A DNA stretch of 64,000 nt from assembly GCF_001425445.1 (NCBI RefSeq), contig NZ_LMQU01000010.1:131501-195500 (forward strand), read 5' to 3'. A program made the translations under genes and the position numbers. This document shows, one piece after another, positions 34,425 to 42,325 of the stretch; the first letter of the stretch is position 1, and every line of letters begins with the position of its first letter. A model generated the notes under the pieces. That model was given only the letters and a program-made list of their open reading frames with translations. It was not told the origin of the DNA and did not search any database. This stretch comes from Devosia sp. Leaf420 (lineage in GTDB: Bacteria > Pseudomonadota > Alphaproteobacteria > Rhizobiales > Devosiaceae).

Positions 34425-35309
34425 TTATCTTGGCTGTCCACCGACAAACTGTACGGCGCGCGCGCCGTTCTCGATCCCATGCGCGAGACAGACCGAGAGG
34501 TCGCGCCCAGCCATCAGTTCCGCGATAAACCCAGCCGCAAAGGCATCGCCTGCGCCGGTCGAATCCACCACATCGACCGTCGGCGCCGGCAGGCTCATAA
34601 CCATGCCCCCGGCCCCACCCTGCGCCGCGCCATCCCGCCCGCGCTTGATGACGACCCGCTCGAACTGCGCCCCGAGCCGCTCCATCTGCAGCACCAGATC
34701 TTCCGTCCCGGTCAGCATGGCCGCCTCGTCGCCATTGGCAAAGATCCAGTCCGCCTTGCCGACCCAGTCGAGAAAAACCGCCGGCCCAACCTCACCCAGA
34801 AACCCGATCGAAGCCGGATCGATAGCGACTGCCGTCCCCCGCCGCCGCGCCCGGGAAAGCAGCGACTGCACCGCCGCCCGCGGCCCCGGCGCAAAAAAGC
34901 TATAGCCCGAAACCAGCACCAGCCCGGTATTGTCGAGCAAACTATCCGGCAGATCCTCGGCCGAAAGATTGAGATTGGCCCCGCGATCGGTGAGAAAACT
35001 GCGCTCCCCGCTCGGATCGACCAGCGTCACCAGCATGCCCGAATGCAGTTTCTCGTCGCCCGACAGGCATGGCGTCACCCCCCGCAGCCGGAACCGCCCC
35101 TCGTGGCTCGCCTTGTCGACCATGCCGACCCGCGCCGCAAAGGCCACCTCGACCCCCGCAGCCCCGAGCCACACCGCCTGATTGGCGCCCGACCCGCCCG
35201 GCCGCGTCTCGATCGCCGCGCGCCGGTCCGAGCCGATCACCACCGGCCCCTCGGGCCGCACGATGACGTCGGTCATCACATCGCCGACGACGAGAACGCG
35301 TTTGCTCAT
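34425..35309 (-). CDS. psuK: PfkB-family sugar kinase, probable pseudouridine kinase
   Basis: Carbohydrate kinase of the ribokinase family, 294 residues. It opens with VLVVGDVMTDVIV, has the first PfkB signature in ETRPGGSGANQAVWLGAAGVEV, and the second, catalytic one in DVVDSTGAGDAFAAGFIAELMAG, where the last Asp is the base. Its start overlaps the psuG stop by four bases. In that context it should phosphorylate pseudouridine to the 5'-phosphate, the PsuG substrate. The family is certain; the substrate is inferred from the pairing. Confidence 0.85.
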   Translation of the reverse strand: MSKRVLVVGDVMTDVIVRPEGPVVIGSDRRAAIETRPGGSGANQAVWLGAAGVEVAFAARVGMVDKASHEGRFRLRGVTPCLSGDEKLHSGMLVTLVDPSGERSFLTDRGANLNLSAEDLPDSLLDNTGLVLVSGYSFFAPGPRAAVQSLLSRARRRGTAVAIDPASIGFLGEVGPAVFLDWVGKADWIFANGDEAAMLTGTEDLVLQMERLGAQFERVVIKRGRDGAAQGGAGGMVMSLPAPTVDVVDSTGAGDAFAAGFIAELMAGRDLSVCLAHGIENGARAVQFVGGQPR

Positions 35310-36253
35310 GCGCGGCGAACGGGCGCTTTGCCGGCCTGCACCTTGGCGAGCGCCACGGCGATCTCACCGGCCACCCGCGCATTGTTCTTGACGAGCGCGA
35401 TGTTGGAAACGAGCGACTTGCCTTCGGTCAATTCGAAAATCCGCTGCAGGAGGAAAGGCGTCGTCGCCTTGCCCTTGATCCCCTTGGTATCGGCATCCGC
35501 CAGCGCCTGCGCAATAAAGCCTTCGATGGCGCTCGCCTCCCAGGCATTTTCCTCTGGGATCGGATTGGCGATAAGCACGCCACCCATGTCGAGATCGGCC
35601 TGGATCGCCAGCATTTTCGCGACACCCTCGGCATCGTCGAAGCGATGATCGACGCCAAAGCCGCTCTCCCGCGCCCAGAAGGCCGGGAAATGATCGGTGC
35701 CAAAACCCAACACCGGCACGCCATTGGTTTCGAGCACTTCGAGCGTCTTGGCGATATCGAGGATCGACTTGGCGCCCGCGCAAACCACCGCCACCGGCGT
35801 CCGCCCCAGCTCTTCGAGGTCAGCCGAAATATCGAAGCTGCCCTCGGCCCCGCGATGGACGCCACCGATACCGCCGGTCGCAAAAACCTTGATCCCGGCC
35901 AGCGCCGCGATCTGCATCGTCGTCGCAACGGTCGTGCCCGCCATCACGCCATTGGCGAGCAGTGCCGCCACATCGCGCCGGCTGGCTTTCGCCGCCTTGT
36001 GGCCTTCCTGCGCCAGGCGCTCGAGATCTTCGCCCGAAACGCCGACGCAAAGCCGCCCATCCATGATGGTGATGGTGGCCGGCGTCGCGCCGGTCGAGCG
36101 CACCACATCTTCCACGTCCTTGGCCATGGCGAGGTTCTGCGGATAGGGCATGCCATGGGTGATGATGGTGGATTCAAGCGCCACGACCGCTTTGCCGGCG
36201 GCAAGCGCGGCCTTCACGTCTGCCGAAATCGAGAGATAGGCCTTGCCGGTCAT
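35306..36253 (-). CDS. psuG: Pseudouridine-5'-phosphate glycosidase
   Basis: Splits pseudouridine 5'-phosphate into uracil and ribose 5-phosphate, 315 residues as usual. Conserved stretches: VALESTIITHGMPYPQNLAMA at the start, RRDVAALLANGVMAGTTVATTM, FATGGIGGVHRGAEGSFDISADLEEL, VCAGAKSILDIAKTLE, and LIANPIPEENAW. The Glu and Lys of the active site lie within these. It is first in the psuG-psuK pair. No transporter gene is adjacent. Confidence 0.94.
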   Translation of the reverse strand: MTGKAYLSISADVKAALAAGKAVVALESTIITHGMPYPQNLAMAKDVEDVVRSTGATPATITIMDGRLCVGVSGEDLERLAQEGHKAAKASRRDVAALLANGVMAGTTVATTMQIAALAGIKVFATGGIGGVHRGAEGSFDISADLEELGRTPVAVVCAGAKSILDIAKTLEVLETNGVPVLGFGTDHFPAFWARESGFGVDHRFDDAEGVAKMLAIQADLDMGGVLIANPIPEENAWEASAIEGFIAQALADADTKGIKGKATTPFLLQRIFELTEGKSLVSNIALVKNNARVAGEIAVALAKVQAGKAPVRRA

Positions 36254-36689
36254 CGGTGCCCCCTGAAAAAAGGTTGAGGCAGGTGCTGTCCCTGCCGGTT
36301 TGAAGTGAGCTTTTGCGCTTGCCGCTTTTTGCGGTCAAGCCGGATAAAAACTTCTGTTGGTGCGTCTTGTCGCCCTAGGAAAATGGCTTTAGTTTGCCCC
36401 TTATCCGAGCGGGAAAGGGCACTTCGCTGACCAGGTCATTTGTTGATGGCGCGCGCCTTGCGCCTCGATATTCGCCCCTCAATGGGCCGATCGCAGCGAC
36501 ACTCCCGGGTGCCCTTGGGCGCCCCCTCCTAACGCATCCCGATTTGCCGTCCGTTTCCGCCGCGAGCACTCCAAGATGAGCCCTCGGGCTTGAACGCGGT
36601 TTTTCCGCGACGCCTGCCGCTTGCGGCGCAACACCGCCCTGCCCTGGGCCAATGCCTTTAATCGAATTTCCATCAGGAGCTTTGAGGTT
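36254..36689. other. Gene-free interval upstream of psuG and potF
   Basis: About 436 bases between divergent operons; it should contain both promoters. No structured RNA, operator palindrome or convincing gene was recognised. The middle (36420-36640) is as GC-rich as coding DNA and might be a decayed gene, but no family could be read in any frame. AGGAGCTTTGAGG just before 36690 is the potF ribosome site. Confidence 0.4.
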
Positions 36690-37772
36690 ATGAACAAGAC
36701 GCTCGCCCTCGCCTTTGGCGCCCTTCTGGCCGCAAGCCCTGCCCTTGCGCAGGAAGAGCCGGTCCTCAACGTCTATAATTGGTCCGATTATATCGCCGAA
36801 GATACCATCGCCAATTTCGAGGCAGAGACCGGCATCAAGGTCAATTACGACGTCTACGACAATAACGAGATCGTCGATGCCAAGCTTCTCGCCGGCAATT
36901 CCGGCTATGATATCGTCGTCCCCTCGGGCAATTTCCTTGAACGCCAGATCAAGGCCGGCCTGATCCTGCCGCTCGACAAGGCCCAGCTCACCAATATCGG
37001 CAATCTCGATCCCGCCGCCATGGAAGCCGCCGCAGCGCTCGATCCCGACAATGCCCACGGCATTCCCTATATGCAGAACACCATCGGCCTCGGCTACAAC
37101 AAGGCCAAGGTCGCCGAAGCCCTCGGAACCGACGCCGCTCCGACGAGCTGGGACATTCTTTTTGATCCAGCCACCGTCAGCAAGCTCGCCTCCTGCGGCG
37201 TTGCCGTGATGGATAGCCCCTCCGAAGTCATCGGCGCCGCGCTTCATTATCTCGGCCTCGATCCCAATTCGGAAAGCGAAGAAGACCTCGCCAAGGCCGA
37301 GGAACTCCTCAATTCCATCAAGCCCTCGATCCGCTATTTCCATTCGTCGCAGTACATCGACGATTTGGGCAATGGCGAAATCTGCCTCGCCATGGGCTAT
37401 TCCGGCGACATGTTCATCGCCGCGGACGCTGCCGCCGAAGGCACCGAGATCGCCTACCTCATCCCCGAGGAAGGCGCGCCGACCCTCTATGACTTCCTCG
37501 CCATCCCGGCTGATGCGCCCCATCCGGGCAATGCCATGAAGTTCATCAATTATATCCTCGAGCCCAAGGTCGTTGCCGACATCACCAACACGGTGTTTTA
37601 CGCCAACCCAAACCCGGCCTCGCTGGAATTCGTGAACGAAGACGTCAAGTCCAATCCCTCGATCTACCCCTCGGCCGAAACCCTCGCCAAGGGCTTCACC
37701 ATGAAGGCCCATTCGCCTGAATTCGAAGAGGTCTTGACCCGAACCTGGACCCGCATCAAAACGGGCCAGTAA
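36690..37772 (+). CDS. potF: Putrescine/spermidine-type ABC transporter substrate-binding protein
   Basis: Periplasmic polyamine-binding protein, 360 residues from ATG 36690; a frame extending to 36621 is not needed. The signal peptide is TLALAFGALLAASPALAQ. The mature chain begins EPVLNVYNWSDYIAEDTIANFEAETGIKV and has YDIVVPSGNFLERQIKAG, IPYMQNTIGLGYN, and EICLAMGYSGDMF, which are the hallmark PotF/PotD positions contacting the amine groups. It heads a potFGHI operon in the enteric gene order. Putrescine specificity is inferred. Confidence 0.92.
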   Translation: MNKTLALAFGALLAASPALAQEEPVLNVYNWSDYIAEDTIANFEAETGIKVNYDVYDNNEIVDAKLLAGNSGYDIVVPSGNFLERQIKAGLILPLDKAQLTNIGNLDPAAMEAAAALDPDNAHGIPYMQNTIGLGYNKAKVAEALGTDAAPTSWDILFDPATVSKLASCGVAVMDSPSEVIGAALHYLGLDPNSESEEDLAKAEELLNSIKPSIRYFHSSQYIDDLGNGEICLAMGYSGDMFIAADAAAEGTEIAYLIPEEGAPTLYDFLAIPADAPHPGNAMKFINYILEPKVVADITNTVFYANPNPASLEFVNEDVKSNPSIYPSAETLAKGFTMKAHSPEFEEVLTRTWTRIKTGQ

Positions 37773-37781
37773 TTTTAAGTT

Positions 37782-37805
37782 GGGGCGATCCATCCGGGTC
37801 GCCCC
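37782..37805 (+). terminator. Intercistronic hairpin between potF and potG
   Basis: GGGGCGA and TCGCCCC form a 7-bp stem with a ten-base loop, nine bases after the potF stop, followed by TTCACTCTTTTTCG. It is likely a partial terminator or an mRNA-stabilising hairpin that keeps binding-protein levels above those of the transporter. Confidence 0.6.
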
Positions 37806-37830
37806 TTCACTCTTTTTCGTAGAGTCAGCC

Positions 37831-38985
37831 ATGGCCAAAAAGCCGCAGCAGCTTGCAGTCGATACGCGTCCATGGCGCGATACCGCAAACCATAAGCCTT
37901 TCGTGCGCATCAAGAACGTCACGAAGAAATTCGGCGATGTCTCTGCGGTCAACGACGTCTCGCTCGATATCTACCGCTCCGAACTCTTCTGCCTCCTTGG
38001 CGGTTCGGGCTCGGGCAAGTCGACCTTGCTGCGCATGCTGGCCGGTTTTGAAACCCCGACCTCGGGCACCATCGAGATCGATGGCCAGGACATGACCAAC
38101 GTCGCGCCCTATAACCGCCCGGTCAACATGATGTTCCAGTCCTATGCGCTCTTCCCGCATATGTCTGTCGAGCAGAACATTGCCTATGGCCTCAAGCGCG
38201 ATCACCTGCCCAAAGGCGAAATCGCCGACCGCGTCGCCGAACTCCTGAGCCTCGTCAAACTTCAGGATTATGGCCGCCGCCGCCCCCATCAGCTCTCCGG
38301 CGGTCAGCGCCAGCGCGTCGCCCTCGCCCGCGCGCTTGCCAAGCGCCCCAAACTCCTCCTCCTCGACGAACCCCTTGGCGCGCTCGACAAGAAGCTGCGC
38401 GAAGAAACCCAGTTCGAACTGGTGAAAATCCAGGAATCGCTCGGGGTCACCTTCATCGTCGTCACCCACGACCAGGAAGAAGCCATGACGCTCGCGACGC
38501 GCATCGGCGTCATGAACCAGGGCGAAATTGCCATGATCGGCGAGCCCACCGACATCTACGAATTCCCCAATTCCCGCTTCGTCGCCAATTTCATCGGCTC
38601 GGCCAATATGGTCGAAGGCGTCGTCACCGAGGATGAACCGGGCCATGTCCGCATCCGCTCCGCCGAACTCGGCTGCGACATCTATGTCGGCCACGGCGTC
38701 GATTGCGCCCCCGACCAGCTCCTCTGGTGGGCCATCCGCCCCGAAAAAATGTCCCTGAGCCGCGAAAAGCCCGAAGCGCTCCACGACGCCAACGTCACCT
38801 CGGGTGTCGTCGAAGAAATCGCCTATCTCGGCGATATCTCGCTCTACCAGGTCGCCCTCGAAAGCGGCAAACGCATCCGCGTCAGCCAAACCAACTCCGT
38901 CCGCGGCAACCCCGACGCCATCACCTGGGAAGAAAAAGTCTACATCACCTGGGGCGACAGCTCCGGCTCGGTGCTCACGGTATGA
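37831..38985 (+). CDS. potG: Polyamine ABC transporter ATPase
   Basis: ATP-hydrolysing subunit of the polyamine importer, 384 residues from ATG 37831. Walker A is GGSGSGKST, Q-loop MFQSYALFPHMSV, signature LSGGQRQRVALARAL, Walker B LLLLDEPLGALD and switch His in VVTHDQEEAMTLA. The C-terminal third (after residue 245) is the TOBE-type regulatory domain (LWWAIRPEKM, ISLYQVALESGKRIRV). The N-terminal 25-residue lead is common in PotG. Confidence 0.93.
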   Translation: MAKKPQQLAVDTRPWRDTANHKPFVRIKNVTKKFGDVSAVNDVSLDIYRSELFCLLGGSGSGKSTLLRMLAGFETPTSGTIEIDGQDMTNVAPYNRPVNMMFQSYALFPHMSVEQNIAYGLKRDHLPKGEIADRVAELLSLVKLQDYGRRRPHQLSGGQRQRVALARALAKRPKLLLLDEPLGALDKKLREETQFELVKIQESLGVTFIVVTHDQEEAMTLATRIGVMNQGEIAMIGEPTDIYEFPNSRFVANFIGSANMVEGVVTEDEPGHVRIRSAELGCDIYVGHGVDCAPDQLLWWAIRPEKMSLSREKPEALHDANVTSGVVEEIAYLGDISLYQVALESGKRIRVSQTNSVRGNPDAITWEEKVYITWGDSSGSVLTV

Positions 38986-39013
38986 CCATTTTGTGCCACA
39001 TGGCCGAAGGCCA

Positions 39014-39123
39014 CCTCTCCCTTCGGGGGAGAGGTCGGCGCATAGCGCCGGGTGAGGGGGCCTTTCCTTTTCACGCTGCCATCAAGGCCCCCTCACCCCA
39101 ACCCTCTCCCCCAAGGGAGAGGG
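39014..39123. repeat. Intergenic palindromic repeat inside the pot operon
   Basis: Arms 39014-39064 (CCTCTCCCTTCGGGGGAGAGG...GTGAGGGGGCCTT) and 39084-39123 are largely complementary, and the left arm itself contains a small hairpin. It fills most of the gap between potG and potH. The composition is typical of dispersed repeat elements in GC-rich Proteobacteria. As RNA it would form a strong structure that could affect transcript stability. Confidence 0.7.
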
Positions 39124-39160
39124 AGCGGACCGAGCCAATTTGCACCAATGGGGCCGCCCC

Positions 39161-40114
39161 ATGACCGCCACCCACGACCCCACCATCCCGCCACCGCGGC
39201 GCCTGAAACCCTGGAACGCCGTCGAACGCGGCCTGGCCAAGGTCGGCATTTCCGGCCGCATGCTGGTGCTCTTCGCGCCGGCCCTATGGCTGCTGATCTT
39301 CTTCCTCGTGCCGCTTGCCGTGGTCTTCGGCATTTCGCTCGCGACCAAGCAGTTCGGCCGCCCGCCCTATTCTGCCCTCCTCTCGACCGAGGACGGCACG
39401 GTGCAACTCACCCTGCACCTCTCCAACTACATCCGCATCTTCACCGACAATCTCTATGTTGCGGCCTATCTCTCCTCGATCCGCATCGCGGCGATTTCGA
39501 CTGTCATCACGCTGCTCGTCGGCTATCCGATGGCCTATGCCATCGCCCGTGCCGACGATCGCTGGCGCAACATTCTGCTGATGCTGGTGATTCTCCCCTT
39601 CTTCACCTCATTCCTCCTTCGCGTTTATGCGCTTACCGGCTTCATGCGGGGCAATGGCGTCATCAACCAGCTCCTCGGCCTTTTCGGCATCGAACCGCTC
39701 GTGATGATGCAGACCGATTTCGCCGTCTATGTCGGCATCGTCTACACCTACCTGCCCTTCATGATCCTGCCGCTCTATACGACGCTGGTAAAACTCGACG
39801 TGTCGCTCTTTGAAGCCTCCGCCGATCTCGGCGGCCGCCCCATGCGCACCTTCCTCTCGATCACCCTGCCGCTGTCGCTGCCCGGGATCATTGCCGGCTC
39901 CATGCTAGTCTTCATCCCGGCCATCGGCGAATTCGTCATCCCCTCGCTTCTGGGCGGGCCGGAAACCCTGATGATCGGCCGCGTACTTTGGGACGAGTTC
40001 TTTACCGCCGCCAATTGGCCGCGCGCCGCCGCCGTGGCGGTCGCCATGCTGGTCGTCGTCGTCGTACCGATCATGCTGATGCAGCGCGCCCAAAGCGCCG
40101 TGGTGGAGAAGTAG
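39161..40114 (+). CDS. potH: Polyamine ABC transporter permease (PotH)
   Basis: First inner-membrane permease of the polyamine importer, 317 residues from ATG 39161; an ATG at 39140 is possible and neither has a good ribosome site. Six membrane helices, starting with MLVLFAPALWLLIFFLVPLAVVFGIS. The coupling loop is FEASADLGGRPMRTFLSITLPLSLPGIIAG, the EAA motif of this family. It ends in LVVVVVPIMLMQR. It is followed one base later by potI. Confidence 0.92.
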   Translation: MTATHDPTIPPPRRLKPWNAVERGLAKVGISGRMLVLFAPALWLLIFFLVPLAVVFGISLATKQFGRPPYSALLSTEDGTVQLTLHLSNYIRIFTDNLYVAAYLSSIRIAAISTVITLLVGYPMAYAIARADDRWRNILLMLVILPFFTSFLLRVYALTGFMRGNGVINQLLGLFGIEPLVMMQTDFAVYVGIVYTYLPFMILPLYTTLVKLDVSLFEASADLGGRPMRTFLSITLPLSLPGIIAGSMLVFIPAIGEFVIPSLLGGPETLMIGRVLWDEFFTAANWPRAAAVAVAMLVVVVVPIMLMQRAQSAVVEK

Positions 40115-40115
40115 C

Positions 40116-40928
40116 ATGTTCCGTCGTGGCTGGTTCCTCCCCATCGCAGCGGCCCTAGGGTTCACCTTCCTTTACGCGCCCATCGTTTCGCTCGTCATTT
40201 TCTCCTTCAACGAAAACCGGCTCGTCACCGTCTGGTCCGGCTTTTCGTTCAAGTGGTATGGCGAGCTGTTCCGCGATCCGCAGATGCTCAATGCCGCTTG
40301 GCTGAGCCTCCAGATCGCCGCGCTGAGCGCCAGCATCGCCCTCGTCCTCGGCACGCTGGCCGCCGTCGCGCTCGTTCGCTTCCGTCGCTTCCGCGGCCGC
40401 ACGCTCTTTTCCGGCATGGTCTCGGCTCCGCTCGTCATGCCTGATGTCATCACTGGCCTCGCGCTGCTGCTGCTCTTCGTCGCCATGGAGAGCTTTATCG
40501 GCTGGCCCCGTGGCCGCGGCATGCTGACCATCGTCATCGCCCACTCGACCTTCTGCATGGCCTATGTCTGCGTCGTCGTGCAGTCGCGCCTATCGGATTT
40601 CGACCGGAGCCTTGAAGAAGCCGCCATGGACCTCGGCGCCTCGCCCGTTCGCACTTTCTTCGACATCACCCTTCCCATCATCGCCCCGGCCCTGGTCTCG
40701 GGCTGGCTCCTCGGCTTCACGCTCTCGCTCGACGATTTGGTGATCGCAAGCTTCGTCTCCGGCCCCGGCTCCTCGACCTTGCCCATGGTGATCTTCTCCA
40801 AGGTCAAACTCGGCGTCTCCCCCGACGTCAACGCCCTCGCCACCATCATCATCGGCATCGTGGCCACCGGCGTCCTCATCGCGACAATCATCCAGCTCCG
40901 CACCAAGCCGAAAAAAGCGCGCGCCTAG
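40116..40928 (+). CDS. potI: Polyamine ABC transporter permease (PotI)
   Basis: Second inner-membrane permease, 270 residues, six helices beginning FLPIAAALGFTFLYAPIVSLVIFSF. The EAA coupling loop is LEEAAMDLGASPVRTFFDITLPIIAPALVSG. The motif FTLSLDDLVIASFVSGPGSSTLP near the end is typical of PotI/PotC. It starts one base after the potH stop and ends the operon. Confidence 0.92.
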   Translation: MFRRGWFLPIAAALGFTFLYAPIVSLVIFSFNENRLVTVWSGFSFKWYGELFRDPQMLNAAWLSLQIAALSASIALVLGTLAAVALVRFRRFRGRTLFSGMVSAPLVMPDVITGLALLLLFVAMESFIGWPRGRGMLTIVIAHSTFCMAYVCVVVQSRLSDFDRSLEEAAMDLGASPVRTFFDITLPIIAPALVSGWLLGFTLSLDDLVIASFVSGPGSSTLPMVIFSKVKLGVSPDVNALATIIIGIVATGVLIATIIQLRTKPKKARA

Positions 40929-41033
40929 TCCACCGCCCATATCCCTCCCCCTCCCAGGGGGATGCTAGGTGGGGGGTGAGGCTAGGTGTGGGTCACCGCC
41001 CCGTGAAAATCTTGTGACTAGACAAGCCGAAAA

Positions 41034-41053
41034 ATGAGGCGCAAGCTCCTCAT
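41034..41053 (+). promoter_or_regulatory. Leader hairpin ahead of the micro-gene
   Basis: ATGAGG and CCTCAT form a 6-bp stem around CGCAAGCT, 15 bases before the Shine-Dalgarno. Its 3' arm includes CTCCT, which could instead pair with AGGAG of the ribosome site, so two exclusive foldings are possible. Function is inferred. Confidence 0.35.
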
Positions 41054-41068
41054 ATGTTCAACCAACTT

Positions 41069-41083
41069 TAAGGAGGTGATCCA
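41069..41083 (+). promoter_or_regulatory. Extended Shine-Dalgarno, full 15-base match to the 16S rRNA tail
   Basis: TAAGGAGGTGATCCA is the exact reverse complement of the bacterial 16S rRNA 3' end (TGGATCACCTCCTTA). The GGAGG core lies seven bases before the GTG at 41084. Normal genes use four to seven of these bases. Confidence 0.8.
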
Positions 41084-41152
41084 GTGTCTTTTGAGAATTC
41101 GGTGCTCGAGGTCCTGGGAATGTCGGTGCAGTTTGGGAGTGATCTCGACTAG
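41084..41152 (+). CDS. Micro-gene, 22 codons, unknown function (leader peptide or small protein)
   Basis: Not recognised. GTG start, then SFENSVLEV...; the peptide ends FGSDLD before TAG. It is amphipathic and acidic, with no cysteine and no membrane segment. Support comes from its context: a perfect extended Shine-Dalgarno at ideal distance, no overlap with other genes, and a strong terminator 40 bases beyond the stop. Together these define a self-contained transcript of perhaps 150-220 bases between potI and purU. It could encode a working small protein, a regulatory leader peptide, or be a ribosome-binding RNA in which translation is secondary. Confidence 0.5.
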   Translation: MSFENSVLEVLGMSVQFGSDLD

Positions 41153-41189
41153 CATCCCCCTCCTCAGGCTCAGCGCCTGTCACTCAGGG

Positions 41190-41224
41190 AAGGGTCGCTC
41201 CGCGGAGCGGCCCTTTTCCTTTTT
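41190..41224 (+). terminator. Strong terminator of the micro-gene transcript
   Basis: AAGGGTCGCTCC and GGAGCGGCCCTT form a 12-bp stem (one G-U pair) with a two-base loop, followed by TTCCTTTTTCT. It separates the micro-gene from purU. Confidence 0.85.
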
Positions 41225-41317
41225 CTGGCCCCAGAGACGGCCCGCGCCCGCAAGGGCTTGACGGAAAGCCGCGGGCCATTGATACCGCTGGCCTCACTCT
41301 TTCTCCGGAGGCCCGCC

Positions 41318-42172
41318 TTGTCCTCGGCCAATTTCGTCCTGACCCTTTCGTGCAATGACCGCCCCGGCATCGTCGCCGCGGTCACCACCGAACTTGCGGC
41401 GCTCAACGCCAATATCGCCGAATCCAATCAGTTCTGGGACAAGGAAACCGGCCGCTTCTTCATGCGCCTCGCCTTCACCGCGCCCGATGGCATGGGCCGC
41501 GACCGCATCGAAAAGGCGCTCCGCTCACCCATCGAGCGCTTCGACATGAAGACCGCGCTCAGCGACGAAAGCCGCCGCAAGCAGATCGTCGTGCTGGTCA
41601 GCAAATTCGACCACACGCTCCTCCACCTGCTCTACCAGATCCGCGTTAATTGGCTCGATGCCGATGTCGCCGCGATCATTTCCAATCACGTCGACGCCCA
41701 AAAGATCGCCGAAGACGCCGGCATTCCCTATTACTACCTGCCCGTTACCAAGGACACCAAGGCCGAACAGGAGGCCCAGGTGCTCGAGATCGTCAAATCG
41801 ACCGGCGCCGATCTCGTCGTTCTAGCCCGCTACATGCAGGTGCTCTCGGATAATCTCTCCACCCGCCTTTATGGCCAGGTGATCAATATCCACCACTCGT
41901 TCCTGCCGAGTTTTAAAGGCGCAAAGCCCTATCACCAGGCCCATGAGCGCGGCGTCAAGATCATCGGCGCCACCGCGCACTACGTCACGCCCGATCTCGA
42001 CGAGGGTCCGATCATCGAACAGGAAACCGCCCGCGTCACCCACGCCATGAGCCCCGACGACCTCGTCGCCGCCGGCCGCGACATCGAAAGCCGCGTCCTC
42101 GCCCGCGCGGTCAAACTGCACCTCGAAAGCCGGGTGATGCTCAATGGCAAGAAGACGGTGGTGTTCGGGTAA
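41318..42172 (+). CDS. purU: Formyltetrahydrofolate deformylase
   Basis: Hydrolyses 10-formyltetrahydrofolate to formate and tetrahydrofolate, balancing one-carbon pools and supplying formate. TTG 41318 is chosen because GGAGG lies six bases upstream and it gives the normal length (284 residues). The frame to 41258 has no ribosome site. N-terminal ACT domain: VLTLSCNDRPGIVAAVTTELAAL and ANIAESNQFWD. Formyltransferase-like domain: IISNHVDAQKIAEDAGIPYYYLP, INIHHSFLPSFKGAKPYHQAHERGVKIIGATAHYVTPDLDEGPIIEQ, with the catalytic Asn/His/Asp set present. Confidence 0.93.
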   Translation: MSSANFVLTLSCNDRPGIVAAVTTELAALNANIAESNQFWDKETGRFFMRLAFTAPDGMGRDRIEKALRSPIERFDMKTALSDESRRKQIVVLVSKFDHTLLHLLYQIRVNWLDADVAAIISNHVDAQKIAEDAGIPYYYLPVTKDTKAEQEAQVLEIVKSTGADLVVLARYMQVLSDNLSTRLYGQVINIHHSFLPSFKGAKPYHQAHERGVKIIGATAHYVTPDLDEGPIIEQETARVTHAMSPDDLVAAGRDIESRVLARAVKLHLESRVMLNGKKTVVFG

Positions 42173-42181
42173 TCCCGCAGA

Positions 42182-42297
42182 CACCCCCTCCCAGCCTCCC
42201 CCATCAAGGGGAAGGTAAAGGGTCAGTGGTTTAGGTGAGATCGTGCCATACACTCGATCGGCACCTCCCCCTTGATGGGGGAGGATGGGAGGGGGTG
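42182..42297. repeat. Intergenic inverted repeat, 35-base arms
   Basis: Arms 42182-42216 and 42263-42297 are reverse complements with two mismatches, each containing CCTCCCCCATCAAGGGG or its complement. It lies between purU and the convergent Rrf2 gene and may end both transcripts. It resembles in composition the element at 39014-39123. A related C/G-run stretch without clear arms lies at 40935-40985. Confidence 0.75.
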
Positions 42298-42325
42298 ATG
42301 GCAATCACAAACCTTGAGGCCAGCC

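Noticed and set aside
36375-37952. 525-codon minus-strand frame rich in Gly and Asp
   Set aside because: Antisense to potF. The Gly/Asp/Ile-rich text is the complement of normal coding sequence.
39014-39123. Possible CRISPR or direct-repeat array
   Set aside because: The repeats are inverted, not direct, and no regular spacers occur. No cas gene is present in the window.
41034-41261. 75-codon plus-strand frame across the micro-gene region
   Set aside because: It is in another frame from the 22-codon gene, lacks a ribosome site at its start, and runs through the terminator at 41190-41224.
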